A stretch of 64,000 nt of DNA from JAIVGV01 sp036389335 (lineage in GTDB: Bacteria > Acidobacteriota > Blastocatellia > Pyrinomonadales > Pyrinomonadaceae), in contig DASVQC010000021.1 in the NCBI GenBank assembly GCA_036389335.1, positions 62,001 through 126,000 on the forward strand, in the 5' to 3' direction. Both the position numbers and the translations under genes were made by a program. Shown piece after piece: positions 42,100 to 50,318 of the stretch (position 1 is the first letter of the stretch; every line of letters begins with the position of its first letter). The notes under the pieces were generated by a model. The model worked only from the letters and a program-made list of their open reading frames with translations. It searched no databases and was not told the origin of the DNA.

Positions 42100-42166
42100 T
42101 TCCTTTAACCTCTAAAATTTAGACTTCTTCTGTCGTCATTCTACCACGGGTGTGCGGACAAATTAC

Positions 42167-43027
42167 CTACGTACCTTTGAACATCGGCGCGCGCTTTTCG
42201 AGGAAGGCGCGCGTGCCCTCGCGCACGTCCTCGGTGGCGAAGAGGCGCGCGAAGAGTTCGGCTTCGAGGGCGAGCCCTTCTTCGAAGGGGAGCCGCGCGC
42301 CGCGCGTGACGGCTTCGAGGCAGGCGCGCACGGCGAGCGGCGCGTGCGCGGAGACTGCGGCGGCGAGCGATTCGGCTTCGGTCATTAACTGATCGGGCGC
42401 GGCGACGCGGTTGACGACGCCGAGGCGCAGCGCCTCGTCAGCCGAGAGCGCGTCGCCCGCGAGCATGGCGGCGAGGGCGCGGCCCGCGCCGAGAGCGCGC
42501 GCGAGCCGCTGCGTGCCGCCGTAGGCGGGGACGACGCCGAGCCTCGTTTCGGGCAGGGAGAACGCCGCGCCGCGCGCGGCGACGCGGAGGTGACAGGCGA
42601 GCGCCAGCTCGCAGCCGCCGCCCGCCGCCGTGCCGTTGACCGCCGCGATGACGGGGACGCCGCACAGCTCGACGGCGTCGCAGACCTCCTGCCCGCGACG
42701 CGAAGTCGCGCGCGCGCCCGCCTCGTCGAGCGCGGCGAGTTCGGCGATGTCCGTGCCCGCGCAGAAAGCCTCGCGCCCCGCGCCCGTGAGGATCACGGCG
42801 CGCAGGTCAGAGCGTTCGCGCACGCCGGAAAAAATCTCGCGCAGGCGTTCGAGCATCGCGCGCGTGAGCGAGTTGCGCTTGGCGGGGCGGTCGAGCCGGA
42901 CGAAGAGGAGCGCGCCGCGCTCTTCGACGAAGATCGATCCGTCGCCGGCGACGGAAGCGCCGCCGCCGACGGGGCCGCCGCCGGGGTCGGCGCGCGGCGC
43001 GCCCCCTTCCCTGTCGTCCGTGATCAA
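42167..43027 (-). CDS. Enoyl-CoA hydratase/isomerase family protein
   Basis: A 286-residue protein from TTG 43027, overlapping the stop of the upstream MBL gene as TTGA. After a Gly-rich leader of about 30 residues comes the crotonase fold: LDRPAKRNSLTRAMLERL, FCAGTDIAELAAL (CoA-binding oxyanion-hole segment), VNGTAAGGGCELALACHLRVAA (second oxyanion Gly), FSLPETRLGVVPAYGGTQRLAR (catalytic Glu). The role is probably fatty-acid or acyl-CoA degradation. No thiolase in the window. Confidence 0.9.
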   Translation of the reverse strand: MITDDREGGAPRADPGGGPVGGGASVAGDGSIFVEERGALLFVRLDRPAKRNSLTRAMLERLREIFSGVRERSDLRAVILTGAGREAFCAGTDIAELAALDEAGARATSRRGQEVCDAVELCGVPVIAAVNGTAAGGGCELALACHLRVAARGAAFSLPETRLGVVPAYGGTQRLARALGAGRALAAMLAGDALSADEALRLGVVNRVAAPDQLMTEAESLAAAVSAHAPLAVRACLEAVTRGARLPFEEGLALEAELFARLFATEDVREGTRAFLEKRAPMFKGT

Positions 43028-43914
43028 GTTTGAGCGTTCTGCGCGTTCTGCCAGCGGCTGGCGGGAACCTCGAAGTCGTAGGTCTCGTCGTGGCTGAGGT
43101 AGATCATGCGCTCGGCGAGACCGGCGGCCTCGGCGGCGCGCTTGAAATCTTCGAGCGGCGACTTGAAGACATCGTAGTCGTTATAATGGACGGGGATCAC
43201 CTTCTTCGGGTTGACGATCCTGACCGCCTCGACGCCCTGCTCGGCGTCCATCGTCAGCAGCACGCCCATGATGCGCGTGCCGCCGAGGTGGAAGAGCGCG
43301 AGGTCGATGTCCGGGTACCGCTTCGGTATCTCGTTGAGGTCGTCGTGGACGAGCGTGTCGCCCGTGATGTAGAGCCGGAGCGCGGTCCTCTCCCCCGCGC
43401 CCTGAAATTCCAGCATGCTGCCCATCACGGGCGGGAGGAAGAAATCGACCCCGGCGGGGCCGTGCTTGCCCGGCATCGACGTGACGCGCACGCTCGCGCC
43501 GCCCTTCCGCGCCGTCACGGAGTCCCACGTGTCGAGCGCGAGCGGCGCGGTGAAGCCCTTGCCCTTGAGTTCCCCGGCGGCGTGCTCGGTGGTGATGATG
43601 GGCAGGTCTTTGCGCAGGCGCTCCTCGGCGATGCGGTCGAAGTGGTCGCCGTGGTAGTGCGAGAGGACGCAGAAGTCGAGCGGCGGCAGTTGCTCGACGT
43701 CGAGCGCCGGTTCGGTCAGCCGCTCGGACGTCAGCCCGTAGCCGAGGTGCACGTGGTCGCCCGCGTGCAGGAAGTTCGGGTCGGTCAGGATCGTGAAGCC
43801 CGCGTAGCGCAGGATGACGGTCGCCGTGCCGACGAAATAGACCGAGCCCCGCGCGAAGTCCGCCGACGCGCCGCCGGCGGACGCGGGCAGCGTCAACTCT
43901 CTCTGCTTGCTCAT
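43024..43914 (-). CDS. MBL fold metal-dependent hydrolase (UPF0173-like)
   Basis: Start taken at ATG 43914, seven bases after GGAGG; the frame from 43986 adds 24 residues of leader. Motifs: VGTATVILRYAGFTILTDPNF, SHYHGDHFD (metal site), LPIITTEHA, YITGDTLVHDDL (bridging Asp) and VIPVHYNDYDVF (last His). It resembles UPF0173/YtkL-type or lactonase-like hydrolases. It is translationally coupled to the enoyl-CoA hydratase gene downstream. Confidence 0.85.
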   Translation of the reverse strand: MSKQRELTLPASAGGASADFARGSVYFVGTATVILRYAGFTILTDPNFLHAGDHVHLGYGLTSERLTEPALDVEQLPPLDFCVLSHYHGDHFDRIAEERLRKDLPIITTEHAAGELKGKGFTAPLALDTWDSVTARKGGASVRVTSMPGKHGPAGVDFFLPPVMGSMLEFQGAGERTALRLYITGDTLVHDDLNEIPKRYPDIDLALFHLGGTRIMGVLLTMDAEQGVEAVRIVNPKKVIPVHYNDYDVFKSPLEDFKRAAEAAGLAERMIYLSHDETYDFEVPASRWQNAQNAQT

Positions 43915-44032
43915 GGGTTCGCCTCCGTGTTCGTTAAGTGTGGGCGGCAGCTTAACGCAGATGGCGGCGGGCGGCGCGGGCGACAAGTCACAAGAGTGCT
44001 GAATTTTCTTGTCGCCCGCCGCCCGCCTCGGC

Positions 44033-44923
44033 TCAGAGGAGGCTCATCGGGACGGGGTTCTTCGGGTCGGCGTAGTCGTAGAAGCCGCGACCGGACTTCC
44101 GCCCGTAGAGGCCCGCCATGACCATGCGCTTGAGGAGCGGCGGCGCGGCGAAGCGGCGCTCGCGGAACTCGCTGAACATGATCTCGGAGATGTAGTAGGT
44201 GGTGTCGAGCCCGACGAAGTCGAGCAGCGTGAGCGGCCCCATCGGGTGGCCGCAGCCGAGCTTCATGCCGTTGTCGATGTCAACTATCGATCCGACGCCC
44301 TCTTCGAGCGCGCGGATGGCGTCCAGAAGGTACGGCACGAGCAGGCGGTTGACGACGAAGCCGCTCTTGTCGCCCGCGCGCACGGGGACTTTGCCGAGCT
44401 TCCTGCCGAACTCGACGGCGGTCTCGTACACCTGTTCGTCCGTCAGGATCGTGCGGACGACTTCGACGAGCTTCATCAAAGGCACGGGGTTGAAGAAGTG
44501 CAGGCCGACGAAACGCTTCTGCCGCTCGGCGGAGGTCGCCGTCATCATCTCCGTGATCGAGAGCGAGGAGGTGTTCGAGGCGAAGACGGTTTCGGGCTTG
44601 CACAGCCCGTCGAGCTGCCGGTAGGTGTCGCGCTTCGTGTCGAGGTTCTCGATGATGGCCTCGATGATGATGTCGCAGTCCGAGAGGTCTTCAAACTTCG
44701 TCGTCCCCCTGAGCCTGCCGCGAATCTGGGCCTGCTGCTCGGCGGTGATCGTCCCCTTCTCCGCAAACTTGGCGAGCGACTTGTCGATGCCCGCGAAGCC
44801 GCGCTCGCACAACTCGTCCGAGACCTCGCGCACCACGACGTCGAACCCGGCGGAGGCCGCCGTCTGCGCTATCCCTGAGCCCATCAGGCCGCAGCCGAGC
44901 ACGCCCACTTTTTTGATCTCCAT
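44033..44923 (-). CDS. 3-hydroxybutyryl-CoA dehydrogenase
   Basis: A 296-residue protein with the NAD-binding VGVLGCGLMGSGIAQTAASAG, FASNTSSLSITEM, GLHFFNPVPLMKLVEV (catalytic His), SGFVVNRLLVPYLLDAI and GPLTLLDFVGLDT, ending in GRGFYDY. It oxidises 3-hydroxyacyl-CoA in beta-oxidation or butyrate metabolism (Hbd/PaaH group). It is probably in one functional set with the enoyl-CoA hydratase at 42167. Confidence 0.94.
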   Translation of the reverse strand: MEIKKVGVLGCGLMGSGIAQTAASAGFDVVVREVSDELCERGFAGIDKSLAKFAEKGTITAEQQAQIRGRLRGTTKFEDLSDCDIIIEAIIENLDTKRDTYRQLDGLCKPETVFASNTSSLSITEMMTATSAERQKRFVGLHFFNPVPLMKLVEVVRTILTDEQVYETAVEFGRKLGKVPVRAGDKSGFVVNRLLVPYLLDAIRALEEGVGSIVDIDNGMKLGCGHPMGPLTLLDFVGLDTTYYISEIMFSEFRERRFAAPPLLKRMVMAGLYGRKSGRGFYDYADPKNPVPMSLL

Positions 44924-45011
44924 CTTTATGACTCTCCTGTCCGCGTAAAATTTGATTGCCGAGATCGGTTAACCTTGCGGGGGGCGATAGGGGCGCGGGC
45001 CGCGCCGGGCT

Positions 45012-46397
45012 TCATTTGCTCTGCGGCGTCTGCCCTTGGCCGCCCTGCGCGTCGGGCGCGGGCGGCGCGGCGTCGGGGTCGAGCCCCAGGCCGAACTTCT
45101 CGCCCTCGTTCTTCACCCAGTCGTCCGAGCGCGCCTCCCACGATTTGAAGTCGGCGTCGAGCCGCTCGCGCAGCATCTGCGCGCGGGTCGTCGCGCGCTC
45201 CTTCGCGCCGAGCGCGGCGTAGTCGCGCGAGCGTTCGACGATTGACCTTAACTCCTTGAGCATCGCCGTCGTCTGCTCGTCCAGCCCGCGCGCGGCGTCG
45301 ATCTTGCGGAGCGCGTCGTCGGCGGCTGCCGCCGCGGGGGCCGCGTTCTCCGCGCCCTCGTTGAGCGCGGCGCGGTAGGCGGCCTGCCCCGCGTTGATCG
45401 CGTCGGCGTAGGCCGCGACCGGCGACGACTGTTCCGCGCCGCTGTGCCGCACGTCGTCGAGCGTGGCGGCGTGGGCGTCGAAGTGGCGGGCGACCTCGCC
45501 GAAGCCGGCGACGACGAGCGCGAGCGAAAGGAGTTGGAGCGCGCGCCACGTGAGGGCGACCGAGCCGCGCTCGCCGGGCCGCTTGTAGTCGAGCAGGAGC
45601 GCGAAGAGCATCCCGGCGGCGAGCCCGCCGAGGTGCGCGGCGTTGTCGATGAAGGGGATCGTGTAGCCGATGAAGAGGTTGATCAAAATCGTCGGCAGCA
45701 TCCCCAGACCGAAGGCGCGCTTGAAGCCCTCGGGCAGCTCGTGGCGGTACTTGATGCCGAAGACGAAGAGCACGCCGACCAGACCGAAGAGCGCGCCCGA
45801 CGCGCCCGCCGAAGGCCCGTCGCCGCCGCGGAAGAGGAAGCGCCCCATCACGCCCGGCTTCCCGCCCACGCTCGAAGCGAGGTAGCTCGCCGCGACGCCC
45901 GCCACGCCCGTCGCGATCCAGAAGAAGACGAAGCGCGCCGAGCCGTACAGCCGCTCGACGTAAGGCCCGAGCATGAAGAGGCTGTACATGTTGACGACGA
46001 GGTGGAGCCAGCCGATGTGTATGAAGACCGGCGTGACGAGCCGCCACCACTCGCGCTGGTTGATGAGCGAGTTGTACTTCGCGCCGAAGGCGCGCAAGAC
46101 CTCGTAGCTCTCCGTCCCGCCGGAGAGCTGCATGAGCAGGAAGACGAAGACGTTGATGGCGAGGAAGACGAACGTGAAGGTCGCCGGGCGCGAGAGGATC
46201 GAGCGCGCGAAGCGGACGGTGTCGGCGTCGTAGGCGGGCCGCGCGCCGGGCGCGCCGCGCTCGGGCGGCGGCGGCGACGCCCCGACCGGCGCGCCGCACG
46301 CCGAGCAGGCGGCCTCGCCCGCGCCGACGAGCGCGCCGCAGTTGCGGCACATCGTCGTTCGCCCGGCGTGCCTGTTCGTCGAATCCGTCTCGGACAA
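45012..46397 (-). CDS. Rhomboid family intramembrane serine protease with N-terminal zinc ribbon
   Basis: A 461-residue protein. Residues 17-34 hold two CxxC pairs (CRNCG, CSACG), a zinc ribbon. After a Pro-rich linker come six or seven membrane helices with WRLVTPVFIHIGWLHLVVNMYSL (L1 loop HxxxN), GASGALFG (nucleophile Ser) and DNAAHLGG (catalytic His). A C-terminal soluble part (about 300-450) is helical. Rhomboids cleave membrane proteins within or near the bilayer. Substrate unknown. Confidence 0.88.
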   Translation of the reverse strand: MSETDSTNRHAGRTTMCRNCGALVGAGEAACSACGAPVGASPPPPERGAPGARPAYDADTVRFARSILSRPATFTFVFLAINVFVFLLMQLSGGTESYEVLRAFGAKYNSLINQREWWRLVTPVFIHIGWLHLVVNMYSLFMLGPYVERLYGSARFVFFWIATGVAGVAASYLASSVGGKPGVMGRFLFRGGDGPSAGASGALFGLVGVLFVFGIKYRHELPEGFKRAFGLGMLPTILINLFIGYTIPFIDNAAHLGGLAAGMLFALLLDYKRPGERGSVALTWRALQLLSLALVVAGFGEVARHFDAHAATLDDVRHSGAEQSSPVAAYADAINAGQAAYRAALNEGAENAAPAAAAADDALRKIDAARGLDEQTTAMLKELRSIVERSRDYAALGAKERATTRAQMLRERLDADFKSWEARSDDWVKNEGEKFGLGLDPDAAPPAPDAQGGQGQTPQSK

Positions 46398-46872
46398 AAG
46401 TTTCTTTCCGCGTGCGCGCCGCGGCGGCGACGGCGACGCTCCGGTCGCGCTCCGCCCCCGACGCTGGTCTTGCTCGCTGTTTGATCGCTCTCGTGCCGGA
46501 TTCTACCCGAACCGCACGCGGGCTGTCATTGCGAGAGCAAGTCGGAGGGGTGAAGTCGGGCGGCGCGCCCGCGTCGTGCGACTAAGTTTCATCATTCGCG
46601 TCCGACCGCCTCCCCCGTCCCCTTCACTTCGACCGACCGATCCCGCTTAGGCTGACCGCGCGTGACTGAATCTCTCGCCGCCCGGCGGGCCGGCCCGCCG
46701 AAAGGCGCGGGAAATCGCGGCGGCGGCAATTCCGCCGGGTGGCACGGGCGTTGATTGGCAGACGTGCGCGGCGTCCCCCCTCTCTAGTCCCCGGACGCGG
46801 CGCGAAAACCCCTAATGGAACACCGCCGCGAGAGTCGGCGGGCTCGGCAAGACGCCCGGAGAGGCTGAAGCG
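46398..46872. other. Gap of 475 bases, no gene seen
   Basis: Between the rhomboid start on the minus strand and the GNAT start on the plus strand. It has mixed GC-rich sequence and several short reading frames that look like shadows. I see no clear promoter pair, terminator or RNA structure. It must contain the divergent promoters. Confidence 0.5.
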
Positions 46873-47787
46873 ATGGCTGTGAGCGTGATGCGGCAGGAGA
46901 TCGACGCGGCGGCGTCGGGGCGCGGGTCGGCGGGCGGCGGCGCGCTGCGAACCTTCAAGCTCGAAGACGCTGTTCGCGGGGAGGCGCTCGCCTTCCTCGC
47001 CGAGCGCGCCGTCCACACGGTTTACATGTCGAGCCTGCTGCGCGACAACGGGGTCGAGAGCCCGTTGAACCGCGGCACGTTCTACGCCTGCCGCGACGCC
47101 GACGAGAATCTGATCGGCGTCTCGCTCGTCGGCCACGCCACGCTCGTCGAGGCGCGCTGCGAGGCGGCGGTCGAAGCGTTCGCGCGTCTGGCGCGCGGCT
47201 GCGCCTCGGCCCACCTCATCCGCGGCGAGCAGGAGACGGTCGGGACGTTCTGGAAATACTACGCGCGCGAGGGCCAGACGCCGCGCCTCGTCTGCCGCGA
47301 GATGCTCTGCGAATTGCGGACGCCCGCCCCCTCGCCCGAGCCCGTGCGCGGGCTGCGGCGGGCGACGCTCGCCGAGTTGGAAGAGGTGATGCGCGTCAAC
47401 GCCTCGATGGTCGCCGACGAGTGCGGGCTGAACCCGATGGAGCGCGACCCTCTGGGCTTCCGCGTCCGCACGGCGCGGCGCGTCGAGCAGGGGCGCGTCT
47501 GGGTCTGGGCGGACGCGGCGGGGATCGTCTTCAAGGCCGACGTGCTGGCCGAGACGCCTGAAGTGGTTTACCTCGAAGGCGTACACGTCCGCGCCGGGGA
47601 GCGGGGCAAGGGCGTGGGCTGGCGCTGCATGTCGCAGCTCGCGCGCGAGCTGCTGCGCGGGGCCGACGCCGTCTGCCTCGTCGTCAACGAGAAGTCCGAG
47701 AGCGCGCGGGCGTTTTACCGGAAATCGGGCTACCGTTTTCTCGGCTATTACGATACTATCTACTTGCAGACGAACGGCGGCAACTGA
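46873..47787 (+). CDS. GNAT family N-acetyltransferase with DUF4081-like N-terminus
   Basis: A 304-residue protein. The N-terminal domain (about 40-170; AVHTVYMSSLLRDNGVESPLNRGTFYACRDA) has the DUF4081 pattern, and the C-terminal GNAT domain has VVYLEGVHVRAGERGKGVGWRCMSQLARELL (acetyl-CoA binding loop RGKGVG) then VCLVVNEKSESARAFYRKSGYR. It may acetylate small molecules or protein N-termini. AGAGGCTGAAGCG precedes the start as a weak ribosome site. Confidence 0.82.
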   Translation: MAVSVMRQEIDAAASGRGSAGGGALRTFKLEDAVRGEALAFLAERAVHTVYMSSLLRDNGVESPLNRGTFYACRDADENLIGVSLVGHATLVEARCEAAVEAFARLARGCASAHLIRGEQETVGTFWKYYAREGQTPRLVCREMLCELRTPAPSPEPVRGLRRATLAELEEVMRVNASMVADECGLNPMERDPLGFRVRTARRVEQGRVWVWADAAGIVFKADVLAETPEVVYLEGVHVRAGERGKGVGWRCMSQLARELLRGADAVCLVVNEKSESARAFYRKSGYRFLGYYDTIYLQTNGGN

Positions 47788-47961
47788 GCGCGCCGCCGCC
47801 CCCTCTCCCGAAGGTTACGACGCCCCGGTCAAACTCCCTCACTGACCATCCGGAACGTAGACGATCCGCCCGCCGCGTCCTCCTCCGCGCCGAACCGGAT
47901 CGCCCTCGCGCCGGACTTACCTCACTAACCTCTATGGGCGTTGAAGGGACGCTCAAAAGGG

Positions 47962-50010
47962 ATGAAGTCGCACCAACACCGACCCGCGGCGCGCGCCTAC
48001 CAAGCGGCGGTCGCCGTCGCCGGCGTCAGCCTCTGGCTGTGGGCGCTCGCGCGTCTGCACGCCGCCCCGTCTCCGGGCGGGCCGCTCGTCGTGCTCGCGC
48101 TCGCGCCCGTCGTCGTCTTCGCCGGGCTCTTCACCCAGCACTTCCGCATCCCGCTCGGCCACGCGCTCACGCGCGAGCGGCTGACCTTCTCGCTCTCGGA
48201 CGCCATCGTGCTGCTCGTCGCCTACTGGGGCGGCCTCTACCCGGCGATCTGCGTCGCCGGGCTCGACGGCTTCATCACGTCGCGGCGCACGGTGAGGCGC
48301 TGGTCGAGCAACCTCTTCTCCTTCGGGATGATGTCGCTCGTCGCCGCCGTCTCGTCCCTCGTCATCAGAGGCGCGCTCGCCGCGGGCGGGGGCGGGCAAC
48401 TCCCCTTCCACCTCGCCGCGCTCGCCTTCGCCGCCGCGAGCGTGACGCACAACCTCGTCAACACGGGGCTGCTCTCGACGCTGCTCGCGCTGCGCCACGC
48501 CAGGCCGATCTTCGCGTCGCTCAAGGAGAGCTTCCTCTGGACCGCGCCGCTCCTCTGCCTGCCGACGACCGCCGCCGCCGTCCTCATGCACCACGCGCTC
48601 GAACACGGCGGCCCCCTCACGCTCGCCGCCGTCGCCGCGCCGACGCTCATCGCCGTCAACGTCATCCAGCGGCAGAACCGCCGCGGCGTCGAGCAGAGGG
48701 TGGAGGCCGTCGAGAAGGCGCACCGCGAGACGGTCGAGGCGCTGGCCGTCGCCATCAACGCCAAGGATCAGGTGACGCACGAGCACGTGCTGCGCGTGCA
48801 GATTTACGCGGCGGGCGTGGCCCGCCTGCTCGGCTGCACCGAGGCCGAGGTCGAGGCGCTGCGCGCGGGCGCGCTCCTGCACGACATCGGCAAGATCGCC
48901 GTGCCCGACTACATCCTCAACAAGCCCGGCAAGCTCACCGCCGACGAGTTCGAGAAGATGAAGGCGCACACCCTCGTCGGCGCGCAGATCCTCGGTCGCG
49001 TCGATCTCCCCTACCCGGTCGCGCCCGTCGTGCGCCACCACCACGAGCGGTGGGACGGGCGCGGCTACCCGGACGGCTTGAAGGGAGACGCGATCCCGCT
49101 GACGGCGCGCATCCTCTCCGTCGTCGATTGCTTCGACGCCGTGCGCGAAGACCGCCAGTACCGCAAGGGCATGACGCGCGAGGAGGCCATCGCGCTGATC
49201 ACGCAGGGCGCGGGCACGCAGTACGATCCGCGCGTCGTCGCCACCTTCGTCACGCACCTGCCCGAGTTCGAGGCCGAGATTCTGGCGATGCGTAACGCGC
49301 CCGTGCCGACCTACGGCATCGAGCCCGCCGAACGGCTCTCCGCTGCCGCCTCACAGGTCGCGCCCGCCGCCGGGCTCGCCGAAGAGGTGCAGGCCGCGAA
49401 TTTGAAACTCACCGCGCGCGAGCTGAACGCGCTCGGCGCGCTCGCGCGCCGGCTCGAAGCCGCGCGGCCCGACCGCGACGAAGTGGTCAGAGTCTTCCTC
49501 GGCGCGCTCGCCGGGTTGGTCCCCTTCGAGACCTGCGCCGTCGCGCTCGCGACCGTCGAGGGCGAGTACGTCGTCGCGCACGCCGCGGGCGCGCACGCGG
49601 AGCTGCTGCGCGGTCGCCGCGTCCGGCAGAACGACGGGGTGACGGGCTGGGTGCTCGCCAACCAGCAGCCCTTCTGCAACACCTCGCCGCAGCTCGATCT
49701 CCCGGAGGACGCGCGCGCGAGCTTCGCCGCCTACCGCACGCTCGCCGCCTTCCCCGTCACGCGCGGCGGCGACGCTTACGGCGCGCTCACGCTCTACTCC
49801 GCATCGCTCGCGCAGTACACCGCCGAGCACCGGCGGCTCGTCGGGGCCGCCGCCGACGCGCTCGCCGACGCGCTCGCGCCCGCCGGGAGGGCCGCCGCCG
49901 AGTTCAAAAGCGACCACCCGAGCCTGCACAACAGCGACGCGCCCGCCGCCGTCATCGACGGCGAGACTCTCAAGCTCCACGCGCCGTTCGAATCCGATCT
50001 CACGCACTGA
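47962..50010 (+). CDS. Membrane HD-GYP domain protein with GAF domain
   Basis: Start ATG 47962 (a TTG at 47941 is an in-frame alternative). The 682-residue protein has about six N-terminal membrane helices, an HD-GYP domain with HDIGK at about 307-311 and HHHERWDGRGYP at about 358-369, then a C-terminal GAF-like domain (about 530-650; DEVVRVFLGALAGLVPFETCAVALA, WVLANQQPF). HD-GYP enzymes break down cyclic-di-GMP or related nucleotides. The layout suggests a membrane sensor. No diguanylate cyclase is near. Confidence 0.88.
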   Translation: MKSHQHRPAARAYQAAVAVAGVSLWLWALARLHAAPSPGGPLVVLALAPVVVFAGLFTQHFRIPLGHALTRERLTFSLSDAIVLLVAYWGGLYPAICVAGLDGFITSRRTVRRWSSNLFSFGMMSLVAAVSSLVIRGALAAGGGGQLPFHLAALAFAAASVTHNLVNTGLLSTLLALRHARPIFASLKESFLWTAPLLCLPTTAAAVLMHHALEHGGPLTLAAVAAPTLIAVNVIQRQNRRGVEQRVEAVEKAHRETVEALAVAINAKDQVTHEHVLRVQIYAAGVARLLGCTEAEVEALRAGALLHDIGKIAVPDYILNKPGKLTADEFEKMKAHTLVGAQILGRVDLPYPVAPVVRHHHERWDGRGYPDGLKGDAIPLTARILSVVDCFDAVREDRQYRKGMTREEAIALITQGAGTQYDPRVVATFVTHLPEFEAEILAMRNAPVPTYGIEPAERLSAAASQVAPAAGLAEEVQAANLKLTARELNALGALARRLEAARPDRDEVVRVFLGALAGLVPFETCAVALATVEGEYVVAHAAGAHAELLRGRRVRQNDGVTGWVLANQQPFCNTSPQLDLPEDARASFAAYRTLAAFPVTRGGDAYGALTLYSASLAQYTAEHRRLVGAAADALADALAPAGRAAAEFKSDHPSLHNSDAPAAVIDGETLKLHAPFESDLTH

Positions 50011-50026
50011 CGCGGGCGAGAAACAC

Positions 50027-50275
50027 AAGTCCCGAAAGGGCGGGACGACGCTGAGCCTCGAAAGGGGCGAAAGAACGCAGCCCGCGGCGCGCGCCGCGGG
50101 ATCAAGCTGAAGCAGCATAGGTTGGGCATAAAATTCGAGAGCCCCTGAGAGGGGCGAAAGAATTTTTACGATCTGAGAGGTCAGATCAATTTCTTTCGCC
50201 CCTCTCAGGGGCTCTGAAAATTTTGTTCGCTTGGCGATACCGCGGCGCGCGCCGCCGGCTACTCTCTTCCGCCGC
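50027..50275. repeat. REP-like composite palindromic element
   Basis: Contains a perfect 25-bp inverted repeat (AGAGCCCCTGAGAGGGGC and onward, 50138-50162 with 50191-50215), each arm itself ending in a GCCCCTGAGAGGGGC mini-palindrome, and an inner ATCTGA/TCAGAT hairpin (50171-50186). Flanks hold a perfect CCCGCGGCGCGCGCCGCGGG (50081-50100) and a similar CCGCGGCGCGCGCCGC at about 50240. AAGTCCCGAAAGGGCGGGAC begins the element. This arrangement is typical of REP/BIME sequences moved by RAYT transposases; none is in the window. It lies in the 308-base gap after the HD-GYP gene. Confidence 0.75.
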
Positions 50276-50318
50276 TCCCGCGGCTGTCTCCCGGCTGCTC
50301 GATCTTCCCTTCCCGCGT

